A stretch of DNA of 25,791 nucleotides. Source: a virus. The position numbers were made by a program, and so were the translations under genes. The first letter of the stretch is position 1. Each line of letters opens with the position of its first letter. This document shows positions 6,466 to 13,804 of this stretch, one piece after another. Below the pieces are notes generated by a model. It was not told the DNA's origin. It searched no databases and saw nothing but the letters and a program-made list of their open reading frames with translations. The stretch lies in the IMG/VR virus record IMGVR_UViG_3300025132_000262, positions 1-25,791 of that record; one strand, given 5' to 3'.

Positions 6466-6737
6466 TGACTTTTCGTATTCCTAACCTACCAACATTCGAT
6501 GGTGTTGATATCCTGGTCCGTAAAACTGCGCAAGATTCAGTAGAACTATCTTTGGCCAAACTTGATGATGTAATGAGTGATTTAGTTCCCATATTGCATC
6601 ACGAGACCTATGGTAAAGAACTTCTGATGCATGACAACCGACTAAAACATTCTGCAATTCGTCTTCGAGAAGTAGCTGATGCACTCGAAGATTTGAACAA
6701 AAGAATTAACAGTAGTATAAATATACAAGTGGACTAA
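6465..6737 (+). CDS. Unknown small helical protein
   Basis: This 90-aa protein has AGGAGGGCAG before its ATG, which overlaps the previous stop. Residues from about 25 on look like two long helices separated by a turn (SVELSLAKLDDVMSDLVPIL and SAIRLREVADALEDLNKRIN), compatible with a helical hairpin or a dimerising coiled coil. No membrane segment, cysteine pair or catalytic motif is present. It is the last gene before the leader ORF and repressor. Function unknown. Confidence 0.6.
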   Translation: MTFRIPNLPTFDGVDILVRKTAQDSVELSLAKLDDVMSDLVPILHHETYGKELLMHDNRLKHSAIRLREVADALEDLNKRINSSINIQVD

Positions 6738-6758
6738 ATTGACACGAGGAGGACAATT

Positions 6759-6830
6759 ATGATCCCACTTACATTCGGAGAACATTTCAAAAAGGGGAGT
6801 AACAATGCAATACAAACACAATCTACATAA
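6759..6830 (+). CDS. 23-codon leader ORF overlapping the repressor start
   Basis: This short ORF begins with one of the best ribosome sites in the window (GAGGAGGACAATT before the ATG). It encodes MIPLTFGEHFKKGSNNAIQT followed by QST and a stop at 6828-6830. It runs 26 bases into the repressor gene in another frame and covers that gene's ribosome site (GGGGAGT at 6794-6800) and start. Translation of the leader should therefore influence repressor translation, by coupling or by occlusion. The peptide resembles nothing I know. Coding status is inferred from the strong start signal and arrangement. Confidence 0.45.
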   Translation: MIPLTFGEHFKKGSNNAIQTQST

Positions 6831-7191
6831 ACGATTGCAAATGCTCAGAGAACGTCAGCAACTAACTTGTAGGAAGCTAGGCGAAATTCTTGGAGTTGGT
6901 GAGTCTATCGTTGCTAAATGGTGTAATGGCAAACGTGTACCTTCCAGGAGAAACCTGAAAAAGATATGCGATTATTTTAAAGTAGAACCAGCCTGGTTAA
7001 TCTATGGCATCGACAGTGATGCACCAGTTTTAAAAGAAGGTTCTGCTGTATCGGAAACACTCGCTGTTGATGCTGAGTTGGCATTCAATGAACTTAATAC
7101 TGAAAATCAAAAAGCAGTATTAGCCTTCACTAAAGTTTTGCTTTCAAAACAAAAGCAAGACACAAATGGAGGATGTGTTAATGGAGATTAA
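6805..7191 (+). CDS. XRE-family HTH transcriptional regulator
   Basis: This 128-aa protein has an N-terminal Cro/C1-type helix-turn-helix at residues about 7-65, where LTCRKLGEILGVGESIVAKW is the HTH core and CNGKRVPSRRNLKKICDYFKVEPAWLIYG completes the five-helix fold. The C-terminal 60 residues form a short helical dimerisation region (AELAFNELNTENQKAVLAFTKVLL). There is no LexA/C1-type peptidase domain, so induction by RecA-stimulated self-cleavage is not expected. It is the natural candidate for the lysogeny repressor or early switch, just upstream of the RNA polymerase unit. A target could be the inverted repeat at 3524-3550 or the hairpin at 7868-7896; both are inferences. Its translation may depend on the overlapping leader ORF. 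Confidence 0.85.
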   Translation: MQYKHNLHKRLQMLRERQQLTCRKLGEILGVGESIVAKWCNGKRVPSRRNLKKICDYFKVEPAWLIYGIDSDAPVLKEGSAVSETLAVDAELAFNELNTENQKAVLAFTKVLLSKQKQDTNGGCVNGD

Positions 7192-7855
7192 AAATAAAAA
7201 ACACGTTGCTGATGCAATGGTTTATTTTGATGAATTGGTAGCTGAGTTTGTAGCATTAAATTGTGATCCTTTACTTGTAAACCGAGGTAGATGCATCTAC
7301 ATGACACCGAGGGCAATACAGAGAGTTAAAGTAGCCTACCAATCTGAACCGAAACCTTACTTGGAAAAGATGTGTCGCAGCGACTTAACTGTTGCAGTAA
7401 TGGAGTGGATGAAAACCAGAGTCTCTTATAACGAATCTCAAGAATACCCAGCACTTGAAATAATCAATTGGTTCGTTTGGCAAGAAGTTGGTACTGTTCA
7501 CGTCTATCTAATATTACAAGAAGATGCACTTTATGATGTCGTGCCAGCAGATATAAACAAGGCAGTAATACATTGGGCAAAATGTGCAGGACGTTTTATG
7601 GATGCTACTCGTTATCCAAAACTGAGGTGCTATTTCGATACGAAGACGGAAGAGAATGTCTACTTTTCTTCAGACAGTGCTGTATTAAATATTATAAGTG
7701 ATCGTGTTACTGAGTTATTTGGCGACATACAAGTCCAACAAAACAGCATTGAATACAAAGTTTACAATGGTGAACAGGACTACGGTAAATATAACAAAAT
7801 TACTCTAGAAGACCATCAAGAAAGCATTTTAGACACTGTAAACAAAACGATATAG
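7181..7855 (+). CDS. Unknown protein between repressor and RNA polymerase
   Basis: The frame opens at ATG 7166. The ATG at 7181 is preferred because TGGAGG at 7167-7172 gives it correct spacing, and it overlaps the repressor stop region. The 224-aa product is soluble and mixed alpha/beta, rich in aromatic residues (EIINWFVWQEVGTVHVYLIL in the middle). It has no membrane segment, clear nucleotide-binding loop or metal-binding motif. In T7-like phages, genes at this place before RNA polymerase often counter host defences or alter host metabolism, but nothing in the sequence shows that here. It is the last gene before a hairpin and promoter P2. Confidence 0.6.
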   Translation: MEIKNKKHVADAMVYFDELVAEFVALNCDPLLVNRGRCIYMTPRAIQRVKVAYQSEPKPYLEKMCRSDLTVAVMEWMKTRVSYNESQEYPALEIINWFVWQEVGTVHVYLILQEDALYDVVPADINKAVIHWAKCAGRFMDATRYPKLRCYFDTKTEENVYFSSDSAVLNIISDRVTELFGDIQVQQNSIEYKVYNGEQDYGKYNKITLEDHQESILDTVNKTI

Positions 7856-7867
7856 AACACTAGAAAA

Positions 7868-7896
7868 CCTGACACTTAGTAACATTAGGTGTTAGG
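7868..7896 (+). terminator. Hairpin at the end of the early operon
   Basis: CCTGACACTT (7868-7877) pairs with AGGTGTTAGG (7887-7896) over 10 base pairs, two of them G-T, around a 9-base loop. It lies 12 bases after the last early gene and 45 bases before P2. Only TATTTC follows, not a U-run, so it may be a weak terminator, an RNA processing site or an operator rather than a standard intrinsic terminator. Confidence 0.4.
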
Positions 7897-7940
7897 TATT
7901 TCTATACCTATAGACTGGACAAATTGGAGTCAAACAAGAC

Positions 7941-7960
7941 TTTTGTGTACACCCTATAGG
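7941..7960 (+). promoter_or_regulatory. Phage RNA polymerase promoter P2
   Basis: TTTTGTGTACACCCTATAGG is identical to P1 from the third T onward and lies 26 bases before the RNA polymerase ATG. The predicted +1 is G7959. A promoter of this type directly upstream of the polymerase gene implies positive autoregulation: once a few molecules are made, the enzyme amplifies its own transcript and the replication genes downstream. Confidence 0.88.
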
Positions 7961-7986
7961 TAATCCCAAGTAAAGGAGACATAGGT

Positions 7987-10488
7987 ATGAAAGACGTGAA
8001 TCTTATTGAAGAGATTACTAGAGAACAAAAGATGTTCTCAGAAGGAAACCAACGGTATAAAGACAGAGTAGAGAAGAACAAAACTACTTCAACTCAAAAA
8101 CACCCTCACAACATAATATCTAAAGCATTACCTAGAGTGGCTAAAGCACTAAAGGTATTCATAAGTGACGAATTGAATAAATCTTCAGGTAGAAGGTATT
8201 CGTGGATAGAAGATATTAAAACTATAGATACTGATATCTTAGGTTTTATAGGTTTGAACTGTTGTATGGATGCAGTAGCAATGAACCAAAGTTTTACTAC
8301 TTGTATTACCAAGATAGGACTTAGGATAGAACTTGAAGTCTGGGCCAATGGACTTCGAGACAAAGATAAGGCATTGGCTAAAAGAATTGAAAGCCAGGTA
8401 ATCAAAAGCCACTCAAGTGAACGCTATCGAATTAAGGCAGCAAGGATCATTGCATTCAAAGAAGGCTATGTTCAAGAGAAGTGGACTGATGAACGAAAAG
8501 TCAAAGCCGGTTCACCAGTAATCAATGCAATCATGGAGCATTCCAAAGTATTCGATACCTGGTTACAAAGAACAAAAAGTAACAACACAGTTAAGAAGGT
8601 CGGATTGACTACTGAAGCATCTGCCTTGTTAGCCAAATTAGAATACGAAGATTCTTGGGCAGAACCCATGTTACAACCCATGATTATTCCTCCCAAAGAT
8701 TGGGATTCCACGTCTACCGGATGTTATTACGATGAAGTGACTGCCAGTCATGTTCCATTGATTAGGAAGAACCCATCGAACACGAGTGCCTGGAAGAACC
8801 AAAATAAAACTGTCATACATCAAATTAAAAATGAGAATGAATTACCAGAGTACATTGAAGCATTGAATATGTTGCAAAGTACAAAGTTGGTTATCAATGA
8901 ACACGTGGTAGAAGCAATTACCTGGTGCTGGGAAAACAATAAACACTTAGGCAAGTTCCCAATCAAAGAATACTTACCGAACTTAAAACGTCCAGACGAT
9001 TGGGATGATATGTCTCAATTTGATAAGAAAGGATGGACCATCGATGCCAGGAACATTCGTGAGAAGAACCGAGAGATTGATGGTGCCAGGGCAGTGATGG
9101 CCCAGGATCTAAAATGTGCTGAAGACTTAGCACAATATGATGAATTTTATATGCCCTGGAATTTCGATTTTAGAGGCAGAGTCTACCCGGTAACACACTT
9201 TTGCTACCATCGTGATGATCACGTCAAAGCTATGTTCATGTTTAAGAACACTTGTAAACTAGATGAAGATTCAAAGTATTGGTTAGCAATTCACATAGCT
9301 AACGTAGGTGATTACGATAAGATATCGAAGCAACCCTTTAGTGAAAGAGTGAAGTGGGTATTAGAGAACGAAGAAAAGATACTGGATGTGGGCCAGGACT
9401 ATGAGAAGAGTTTTGACTGGTGGTCACAAGCCGACAAACCGTTCCAGTTTTTAGCAGCTTGTCGTGAGTATTTCTTGGCAACCATCAACCCCGATTATGA
9501 AACTGGTTTACCAATATCTTTAGATGCAACCAACAGTGGTACACAACATTATGCTGCTGCCAGTCTGGATGCTAAAGAAGGATACATGGTTAACCTGGTG
9601 CCAACAGATTCACCGCAAGACATTTATCAACGTGTGGCCGATAACGTCAACAAAGCACTAGAAAAAGATAAAGATAATCCATTAGCTAAAACCTGGTTAA
9701 AGTATGGTGTTGGTCGTTCTGAAGTAAAACGAAATACCATGACTTACTCATACTCGTCTAAAGCATTCGGTATGAAAGAACAACTAATGGAAGACTTGAT
9801 GAAGCCATTGCAAAAAGATGTCGATAGAAAGATACGCAAGGTTCATCCATTCGGTGATTCTAAAGAACAAAGTCAGGCAGCAACTTACCTGGCCAACATC
9901 AACTACAAGGTAATCAAAGATTTAATTAAGAGTGCTGAAGGTGGTATGCAGTTTTTCCAGGCTATTGCCGGAATACTTGCAGACCAGGGCAAAGAGATTT
10001 CCTGGACCACACCAGTAGGATTTCCTGTCGTGCAAAAGTATTGCCAATGGAAGTCAAAGAAAATCAGACCGTTCCTTTATGATCGTGCTGCCAATGTCTA
10101 CAAAAGATCACAAGTATCAATTCGAGAGAAGGATGAATACCGGGTAAACAAGAGAAAGAATAAAGCAGCTATCAGTCCTAATGTGATTCACAGTATGGAT
10201 GCTGCCCATTTACTTAAAACAATTATTACTGGCAAAGACAATGGCATAAAAGACTTTTGTGTCATACACGATTCTTTTGCTACTTTGCCATGCGATACCT
10301 GGATGCTATTCCATTGCATCAGAAGAAGTTTTATTGAGATGTATAAAGACTGGTGTATGTATGAAGACTTCTTATTTCAAACTAAACAACAAATGAAGAA
10401 CCCAAGTGATCCAAATATCAAAGATATACCCAAGAAGGGTAACTTAGATTTGGAGAGCATCATGGAGTCTGACTATTGTTTTTCATGA
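7987..10488 (+). CDS. T7-like single-subunit RNA polymerase
   Basis: This 833-aa DNA-directed RNA polymerase is of the T7 gp1 type (883 aa in T7). The catalytic set is complete: D513 in LDATNSGTQHYAA (T7 D537), R577, K581 and Y589 in RSEVKRNTMTYSYSSKAFG (T7 R627, K631, Y639), and D762 in VIHDSFATLP (T7 D812). The constant offset of 50 residues from the fingers to the C-terminus (ESDYCFS, compare FAFA-type ends) shows collinearity; the shortening lies further N-terminal. It should recognise the three TTTGTGTACACCCTATAG promoters. ATG 7987 follows AAAGGAGACATAGG. The gene is rich in CCWGG pentamers, with the 5' end of this gene marking where their density rises. Confidence 0.98.
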   Translation: MKDVNLIEEITREQKMFSEGNQRYKDRVEKNKTTSTQKHPHNIISKALPRVAKALKVFISDELNKSSGRRYSWIEDIKTIDTDILGFIGLNCCMDAVAMNQSFTTCITKIGLRIELEVWANGLRDKDKALAKRIESQVIKSHSSERYRIKAARIIAFKEGYVQEKWTDERKVKAGSPVINAIMEHSKVFDTWLQRTKSNNTVKKVGLTTEASALLAKLEYEDSWAEPMLQPMIIPPKDWDSTSTGCYYDEVTASHVPLIRKNPSNTSAWKNQNKTVIHQIKNENELPEYIEALNMLQSTKLVINEHVVEAITWCWENNKHLGKFPIKEYLPNLKRPDDWDDMSQFDKKGWTIDARNIREKNREIDGARAVMAQDLKCAEDLAQYDEFYMPWNFDFRGRVYPVTHFCYHRDDHVKAMFMFKNTCKLDEDSKYWLAIHIANVGDYDKISKQPFSERVKWVLENEEKILDVGQDYEKSFDWWSQADKPFQFLAACREYFLATINPDYETGLPISLDATNSGTQHYAAASLDAKEGYMVNLVPTDSPQDIYQRVADNVNKALEKDKDNPLAKTWLKYGVGRSEVKRNTMTYSYSSKAFGMKEQLMEDLMKPLQKDVDRKIRKVHPFGDSKEQSQAATYLANINYKVIKDLIKSAEGGMQFFQAIAGILADQGKEISWTTPVGFPVVQKYCQWKSKKIRPFLYDRAANVYKRSQVSIREKDEYRVNKRKNKAAISPNVIHSMDAAHLLKTIITGKDNGIKDFCVIHDSFATLPCDTWMLFHCIRRSFIEMYKDWCMYEDFLFQTKQQMKNPSDPNIKDIPKKGNLDLESIMESDYCFS

Positions 10489-10524
10489 CTAACAACACGA
10501 CAAATTGTCCAGAGTAGGTAAATT

Positions 10525-10695
10525 ATGTATCACAGAGAAAAGGTGTTGGAGTTGTGTGAACTCTCATTACGAAAGGGTGAACCCATTCCAAAGCCACTGA
10601 TCGTTGCAGCTAAACGATTGGGAATACGTCTACCGGAAGGTAGGAATTTAAACAAGCAAACTAAAGAGGAGACAGACAGTGGCACAAAAAGTTAA
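10525..10695 (+). CDS. Unknown 56-aa protein after RNA polymerase
   Basis: This short ORF fills the gap between RNA polymerase and the ssDNA-binding protein. The product begins MYHREKVLELCELSLRKGEP, is basic, and looks like two helices joined at IPKPLIVAAKRLGIRLPEG, which could form a small HTH. It overlaps the start of the next gene by 17 bases in another frame, and AGAGTAGG upstream is a modest ribosome site. Compact codon use and the lack of any other gene in 190 bases support it being real. No family is recognised. Confidence 0.5.
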   Translation: MYHREKVLELCELSLRKGEPIPKPLIVAAKRLGIRLPEGRNLNKQTKEETDSGTKS

Positions 10696-11224
10696 ATTTG
10701 TATCACCACAAGGTCGAGCCAAGTATCCCTGGTTAAATAAACCAGACACTCAGTTTAATCCTGAAGGTGTTTATAAAACGTCACTCATTCTTGAGGATTC
10801 CAAAGCATTCATTAAGCAGATACAAGATATTGCTAAAGAAGAATTTGGACCAAAAGCAAAAACCAAACTTCCATTCGATACTGATGAAGAAACTGGTGAA
10901 ACTTTCATAAAAGTAAAAAGCAAGTATCAACCTAAGTTCTATGATTCAACTGGCCAGATATTGACTGGTAGCCAGGTGCCCAACTTATGGGGTGGATCAG
11001 TTATGAAAGTAGGTGGTTTTATTACTACGTATCAAGTGTCAGGTCAGAAGGGCATATCTCTACAGCTAACTAAAGTACAAATCATTGAGCCAGTAACTTC
11101 TGGTGATGATTCAGGCTTCGATTCTGTCGAAGGTGGTTTTGTAGCAACTGAAGAGGATAGCTTCGATGACGTTCCAACTGAGAAAGTGGCACAAGGACAC
11201 GAGGAAGAAGCGGACCGCTTCTGA
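10679..11224 (+). CDS. gp2.5-like single-stranded DNA-binding protein
   Basis: This 181-aa protein begins with GTG after AGAGGAG. Residues about 1-130 form an OB-fold-like domain (AQKVKFVSPQGRAKYPWLNKPDTQF, then VYKTSLILED, then a late MKVGGFITTYQVSGQKGISLQLTKVQI). The last 45 residues are highly acidic and end EEADRF. A C-terminal acidic tail with terminal Phe is the hallmark of T7 gp2.5, where it contacts DNA polymerase and helicase. It should coat ssDNA and organise the replisome. The gene order RNA polymerase - SSB - endonuclease - primase is that of T7. The 3' end overlaps the endonuclease gene by 59 bases. Confidence 0.85.
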   Translation: MAQKVKFVSPQGRAKYPWLNKPDTQFNPEGVYKTSLILEDSKAFIKQIQDIAKEEFGPKAKTKLPFDTDEETGETFIKVKSKYQPKFYDSTGQILTGSQVPNLWGGSVMKVGGFITTYQVSGQKGISLQLTKVQIIEPVTSGDDSGFDSVEGGFVATEEDSFDDVPTEKVAQGHEEEADRF

Positions 11225-11621
11225 ACGTGGTGTTCGATATGGATACAGGTCAGGACTTGAGAAACAGATTGCTTCTCAACTTAAAAGTAAAAAGTTACCG
11301 GTCATCTATGAGACAGATAGGATTGCATACGAGATACCTTCGAGACAATCCAAATACAAACCTGATTTTAAGCTAACAAAATCTGATGGTGGTGTTTTCT
11401 ACATAGAAACGAAAGGTATGTTCACTGTTGCCGATAGACAAAAGCATTGTCTTATTAAAAAGCAACATCCTGATATTGATATCCGATTCGTATTCAGTAA
11501 TCAAAACAACAAATTGTATAAGGGCAGCAAAACAACTTATGCATCTTGGTGTTGTAAGAACGGTTTCCAGTTTGCACACAAATGGATACCCGATGAATGG
11601 TTAGCTGAATGTATTAGTTAA
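11166..11621 (+). CDS. Endonuclease I, Holliday junction resolvase
   Basis: This 151-aa homologue of T7 gp3 resolves branched DNA and degrades host DNA. The catalytic set is visible: E32 (RSGLEKQ), D67 (YKPDF) and E81-x-K83 (YIETKG), corresponding to T7 E20, D55, E65 and K67. The E-to-D spacing of 35 is identical to T7. The shared block HPDIDIRFVFSNQNNKLYKG also parallels the T7 protein. The ATG at 11166 lies inside the SSB gene and has AAGAGGAT upstream. The resulting N-terminal 20 residues are very basic (WHKDTRKKRT) and extend beyond T7, since no other standard start occurs before the conserved domain. An intrinsic terminator follows. Confidence 0.93.
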   Translation: MTFQLRKWHKDTRKKRTASERGVRYGYRSGLEKQIASQLKSKKLPVIYETDRIAYEIPSRQSKYKPDFKLTKSDGGVFYIETKGMFTVADRQKHCLIKKQHPDIDIRFVFSNQNNKLYKGSKTTYASWCCKNGFQFAHKWIPDEWLAECIS

Positions 11622-11631
11622 GGCGAGCAAA

Positions 11632-11666
11632 GGCACTCCTATTCCCCCGGTAGGAGTGTCTTTTTT
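11632..11666 (+). terminator. Intrinsic terminator between endonuclease I and primase-helicase
   Basis: A 10-bp stem (11632-11641 with 11651-11660, one G-T pair) around TTCCCCCGG is followed by six T at 11661-11666. It starts 11 bases after the endonuclease stop and ends 15 bases before the primase-helicase GTG. No phage promoter lies between it and the downstream genes, so it must be leaky or must tune the ratio of the two blocks. Confidence 0.85.
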
Positions 11667-11680
11667 ACAAGGAGATAATC

Positions 11681-13303
11681 GTGGCAGCAGTAGAGAAACC
11701 AACTGATGACGGTTCAGGGAGTCAATTCATATCACACATACCTTGCGAGCATTGTGGATCAAAAGACAATGCAGCTTTATATACAGATCATACCTATTGC
11801 TTCGGATGTAAAACACATACACCAGGCGATGGTACACAACATAAAATTATGGATGCACCAGAATTACCCAAGACTTTGATTGATGGCCACTACAGTGCAC
11901 TGCCAGTCAGAGCATTAACAGAAGAAACTTGTCGTAAGTTTGATTACAGAATCAGTAAGTATAAAAAGTCACCTGTCCAGGTAGCCAACTATCGTGATAC
12001 CAACGGTTCGATAGTGGCACAAAAGATACGTGATGCAGATAAGAACTTCAGTATCTTAGGCGATGCCAAAAAGATGACACTGTATGGCCAACACTTATGG
12101 AACAGTGGAAAGAAGTTAGTTGTCTGCGAAGGTGAGATTGATGCCATGAGTGTTAGCCAGGTGCAGAATCACAAGTGGGCAACAGTCAGTCTTCCTAATG
12201 GCTGCCAAAGTGGTAAGAAGTCATTAGTAAAAGCCTGGGATTATCTACAACAGTTTGAAGAGATCATTCTGTTTTTTGACCAGGATGAAGCTGGGCAACA
12301 AGCAGCAAAAGAATGTGCCGAAGCATTACCCATTGGTAAAGCTAAGATTGCAAAGTTGTCATACAAAGATGCCAATGAAGCATTAGTGGCCAATCAACCA
12401 CAAGCAATTATCAATGCAATATGGCAAGCAAAAGAATATAGACCAGATGGCATTGTGTCTTCCAATGATCTTAGATCGATCATAAGTGAACACGATGTTG
12501 CATCGACCATAACTTATCCCTGGTCCAAACTGAATGACCTCACAAGAGGTATTAGGCCAGGTGAACTTGTAACTCTATGTGCCGGAAGTGGTGTAGGTAA
12601 AAGCACCATGATAAGAGAACTGGCATACCACCTACATAAGAACGGATCGACTGTCGGTTTACTTATGTTAGAGGAATCCAACAAAAGAACACTACAAGGT
12701 TTAGTTGGACTTGAGTTACGTAAGAACATAACGATTGATCCAGAAGCAGCGACTAAAGAAGAAATCGAAGGTGGCTTCGATGCATTGTTTGGCGATAAAC
12801 CTATCTATTTATTTGATCACTTCGGATCAACTGCCTTGGACATAATCGTCAATCGTATTCAATACATGGTGAGAGGTATGGGATGCACTCATGTGTTCCT
12901 GGACCACATCAGTATTTTAGTAAGTGGACTGACAGGCAAAGTAGCTGATGAAAGAAGATTGATCGATGACATCATGACTACACTCAGAAAGTTAGTCCAA
13001 GAATTAAACATAGGTTTAGTTTTAGTCAGTCACTTAAAACGACCTGCTAACGGTGGAGGTCACGAAGCCGGATCAAAAGTCAGACTCTCAGAATTACGTG
13101 GTTCACACTCACTGGCTCAACTAGCCGATATGTGTATTGGACTCCAGGTAGATTCTGAAGAGCCTAATGCAGATAAACGTCAGCTTGTTTTACTCAAGAA
13201 CCGCTATACAGGTGAAGTAGGTTTTGCTGGCAACGTCAAATACAACCGTCACACAGGCAGACTCATGGATGCCGATAACCCTGAGTGTGACATACCGTTT
13301 TAG
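11681..13303 (+). CDS. T7-like DNA primase-helicase
   Basis: This 540-aa bifunctional replication protein matches T7 gp4 (566 aa). The N-terminal C4 zinc ribbon has C22, C25, C40 and C43. A TOPRIM primase core follows (KLVVCEGEIDAMS, then ILFFDQDEAGQQAA). The RecA/DnaB-type helicase has Walker A GSGVGKST with K307, Walker B ending VFLDH, and the LVSHLKRP motif. The C-terminus DADNPECDIPF is acidic and ends in Phe, as in T7 gp4, where the tail docks on DNA polymerase. GTG start with AAGGAG upstream, directly after the terminator. It should unwind the fork and make primers for the polymerase encoded at 15582. Confidence 0.96.
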   Translation: MAAVEKPTDDGSGSQFISHIPCEHCGSKDNAALYTDHTYCFGCKTHTPGDGTQHKIMDAPELPKTLIDGHYSALPVRALTEETCRKFDYRISKYKKSPVQVANYRDTNGSIVAQKIRDADKNFSILGDAKKMTLYGQHLWNSGKKLVVCEGEIDAMSVSQVQNHKWATVSLPNGCQSGKKSLVKAWDYLQQFEEIILFFDQDEAGQQAAKECAEALPIGKAKIAKLSYKDANEALVANQPQAIINAIWQAKEYRPDGIVSSNDLRSIISEHDVASTITYPWSKLNDLTRGIRPGELVTLCAGSGVGKSTMIRELAYHLHKNGSTVGLLMLEESNKRTLQGLVGLELRKNITIDPEAATKEEIEGGFDALFGDKPIYLFDHFGSTALDIIVNRIQYMVRGMGCTHVFLDHISILVSGLTGKVADERRLIDDIMTTLRKLVQELNIGLVLVSHLKRPANGGGHEAGSKVRLSELRGSHSLAQLADMCIGLQVDSEEPNADKRQLVLLKNRYTGEVGFAGNVKYNRHTGRLMDADNPECDIPF

Positions 13304-13328
13304 GGTCCAGGACCCATAGGAAATTTTT

Positions 13329-13802
13329 ATGCGAAAACCAAGGATTGCACATACAAAAGTAGAAAAAAATAAGTTCCATCAAGGCAACAAAATTGATGGC
13401 AAACATTACTGGCTTACACCTCCAGATTTAATGCAAGAACTTACAGAAGAATTTGGGTTTACGTTTGATGCTTGTCCATACCCATTGCCTGAGGATTTTG
13501 ATGGATTGACTTGTGAGTGGGGTGAATCAACTTACGTTAATCCTCCATTCGGTTCAATTATTCACCAAGGCAAAAAGAAAGGACCAACTGCCTGGGCAAG
13601 AAAATCTATTGAAGAACATAAGAAAGGCAAAAGAGTTGTCATGGTATTTCCTCTGCATAAATGGGTATTGATGATGCTTGATGCTGGTGCCGAGTTACGT
13701 AACTTAGGTGACGTTAGATGGTGTGCAACCGAGGATGGTAAACCTGGTCCAGGTACAGGCAGACACATTGGCTGTTTCATTTTAGATCATGAAAAGGAGT
13801 AA
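13329..13802 (+). CDS. Phage-type DNA N6-adenine methyltransferase
   Basis: This 157-aa protein fits the phage Dam-like family (DNA N-6-adenine-methyltransferase). It has WLTPPDLMQEL at residues 28-38, FTFDACPYPLPEDFDGL at 44-60 as a likely S-adenosylmethionine-binding region, and the catalytic NPPF at 71-74 in YVNPPFGS. A hydrophobic strand near 108-115 (RVVMVFPL) and the C-terminal GRHIGCFILDHEKE are also typical. It would methylate adenine, probably to protect phage DNA from host restriction. It is followed after 2 bases by a cytosine methyltransferase, so the two form a modification cassette inserted between primase-helicase and polymerase genes. The target sequence is unknown. Confidence 0.82.
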   Translation: MRKPRIAHTKVEKNKFHQGNKIDGKHYWLTPPDLMQELTEEFGFTFDACPYPLPEDFDGLTCEWGESTYVNPPFGSIIHQGKKKGPTAWARKSIEEHKKGKRVVMVFPLHKWVLMMLDAGAELRNLGDVRWCATEDGKPGPGTGRHIGCFILDHEKE

Positions 13803-13804
13803 CC

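Noticed and set aside
7899-7918. CTATACCTATAGACTGG as a further phage promoter
   Set aside because: It lacks the GTGTACACC recognition part, and P2 lies just downstream.
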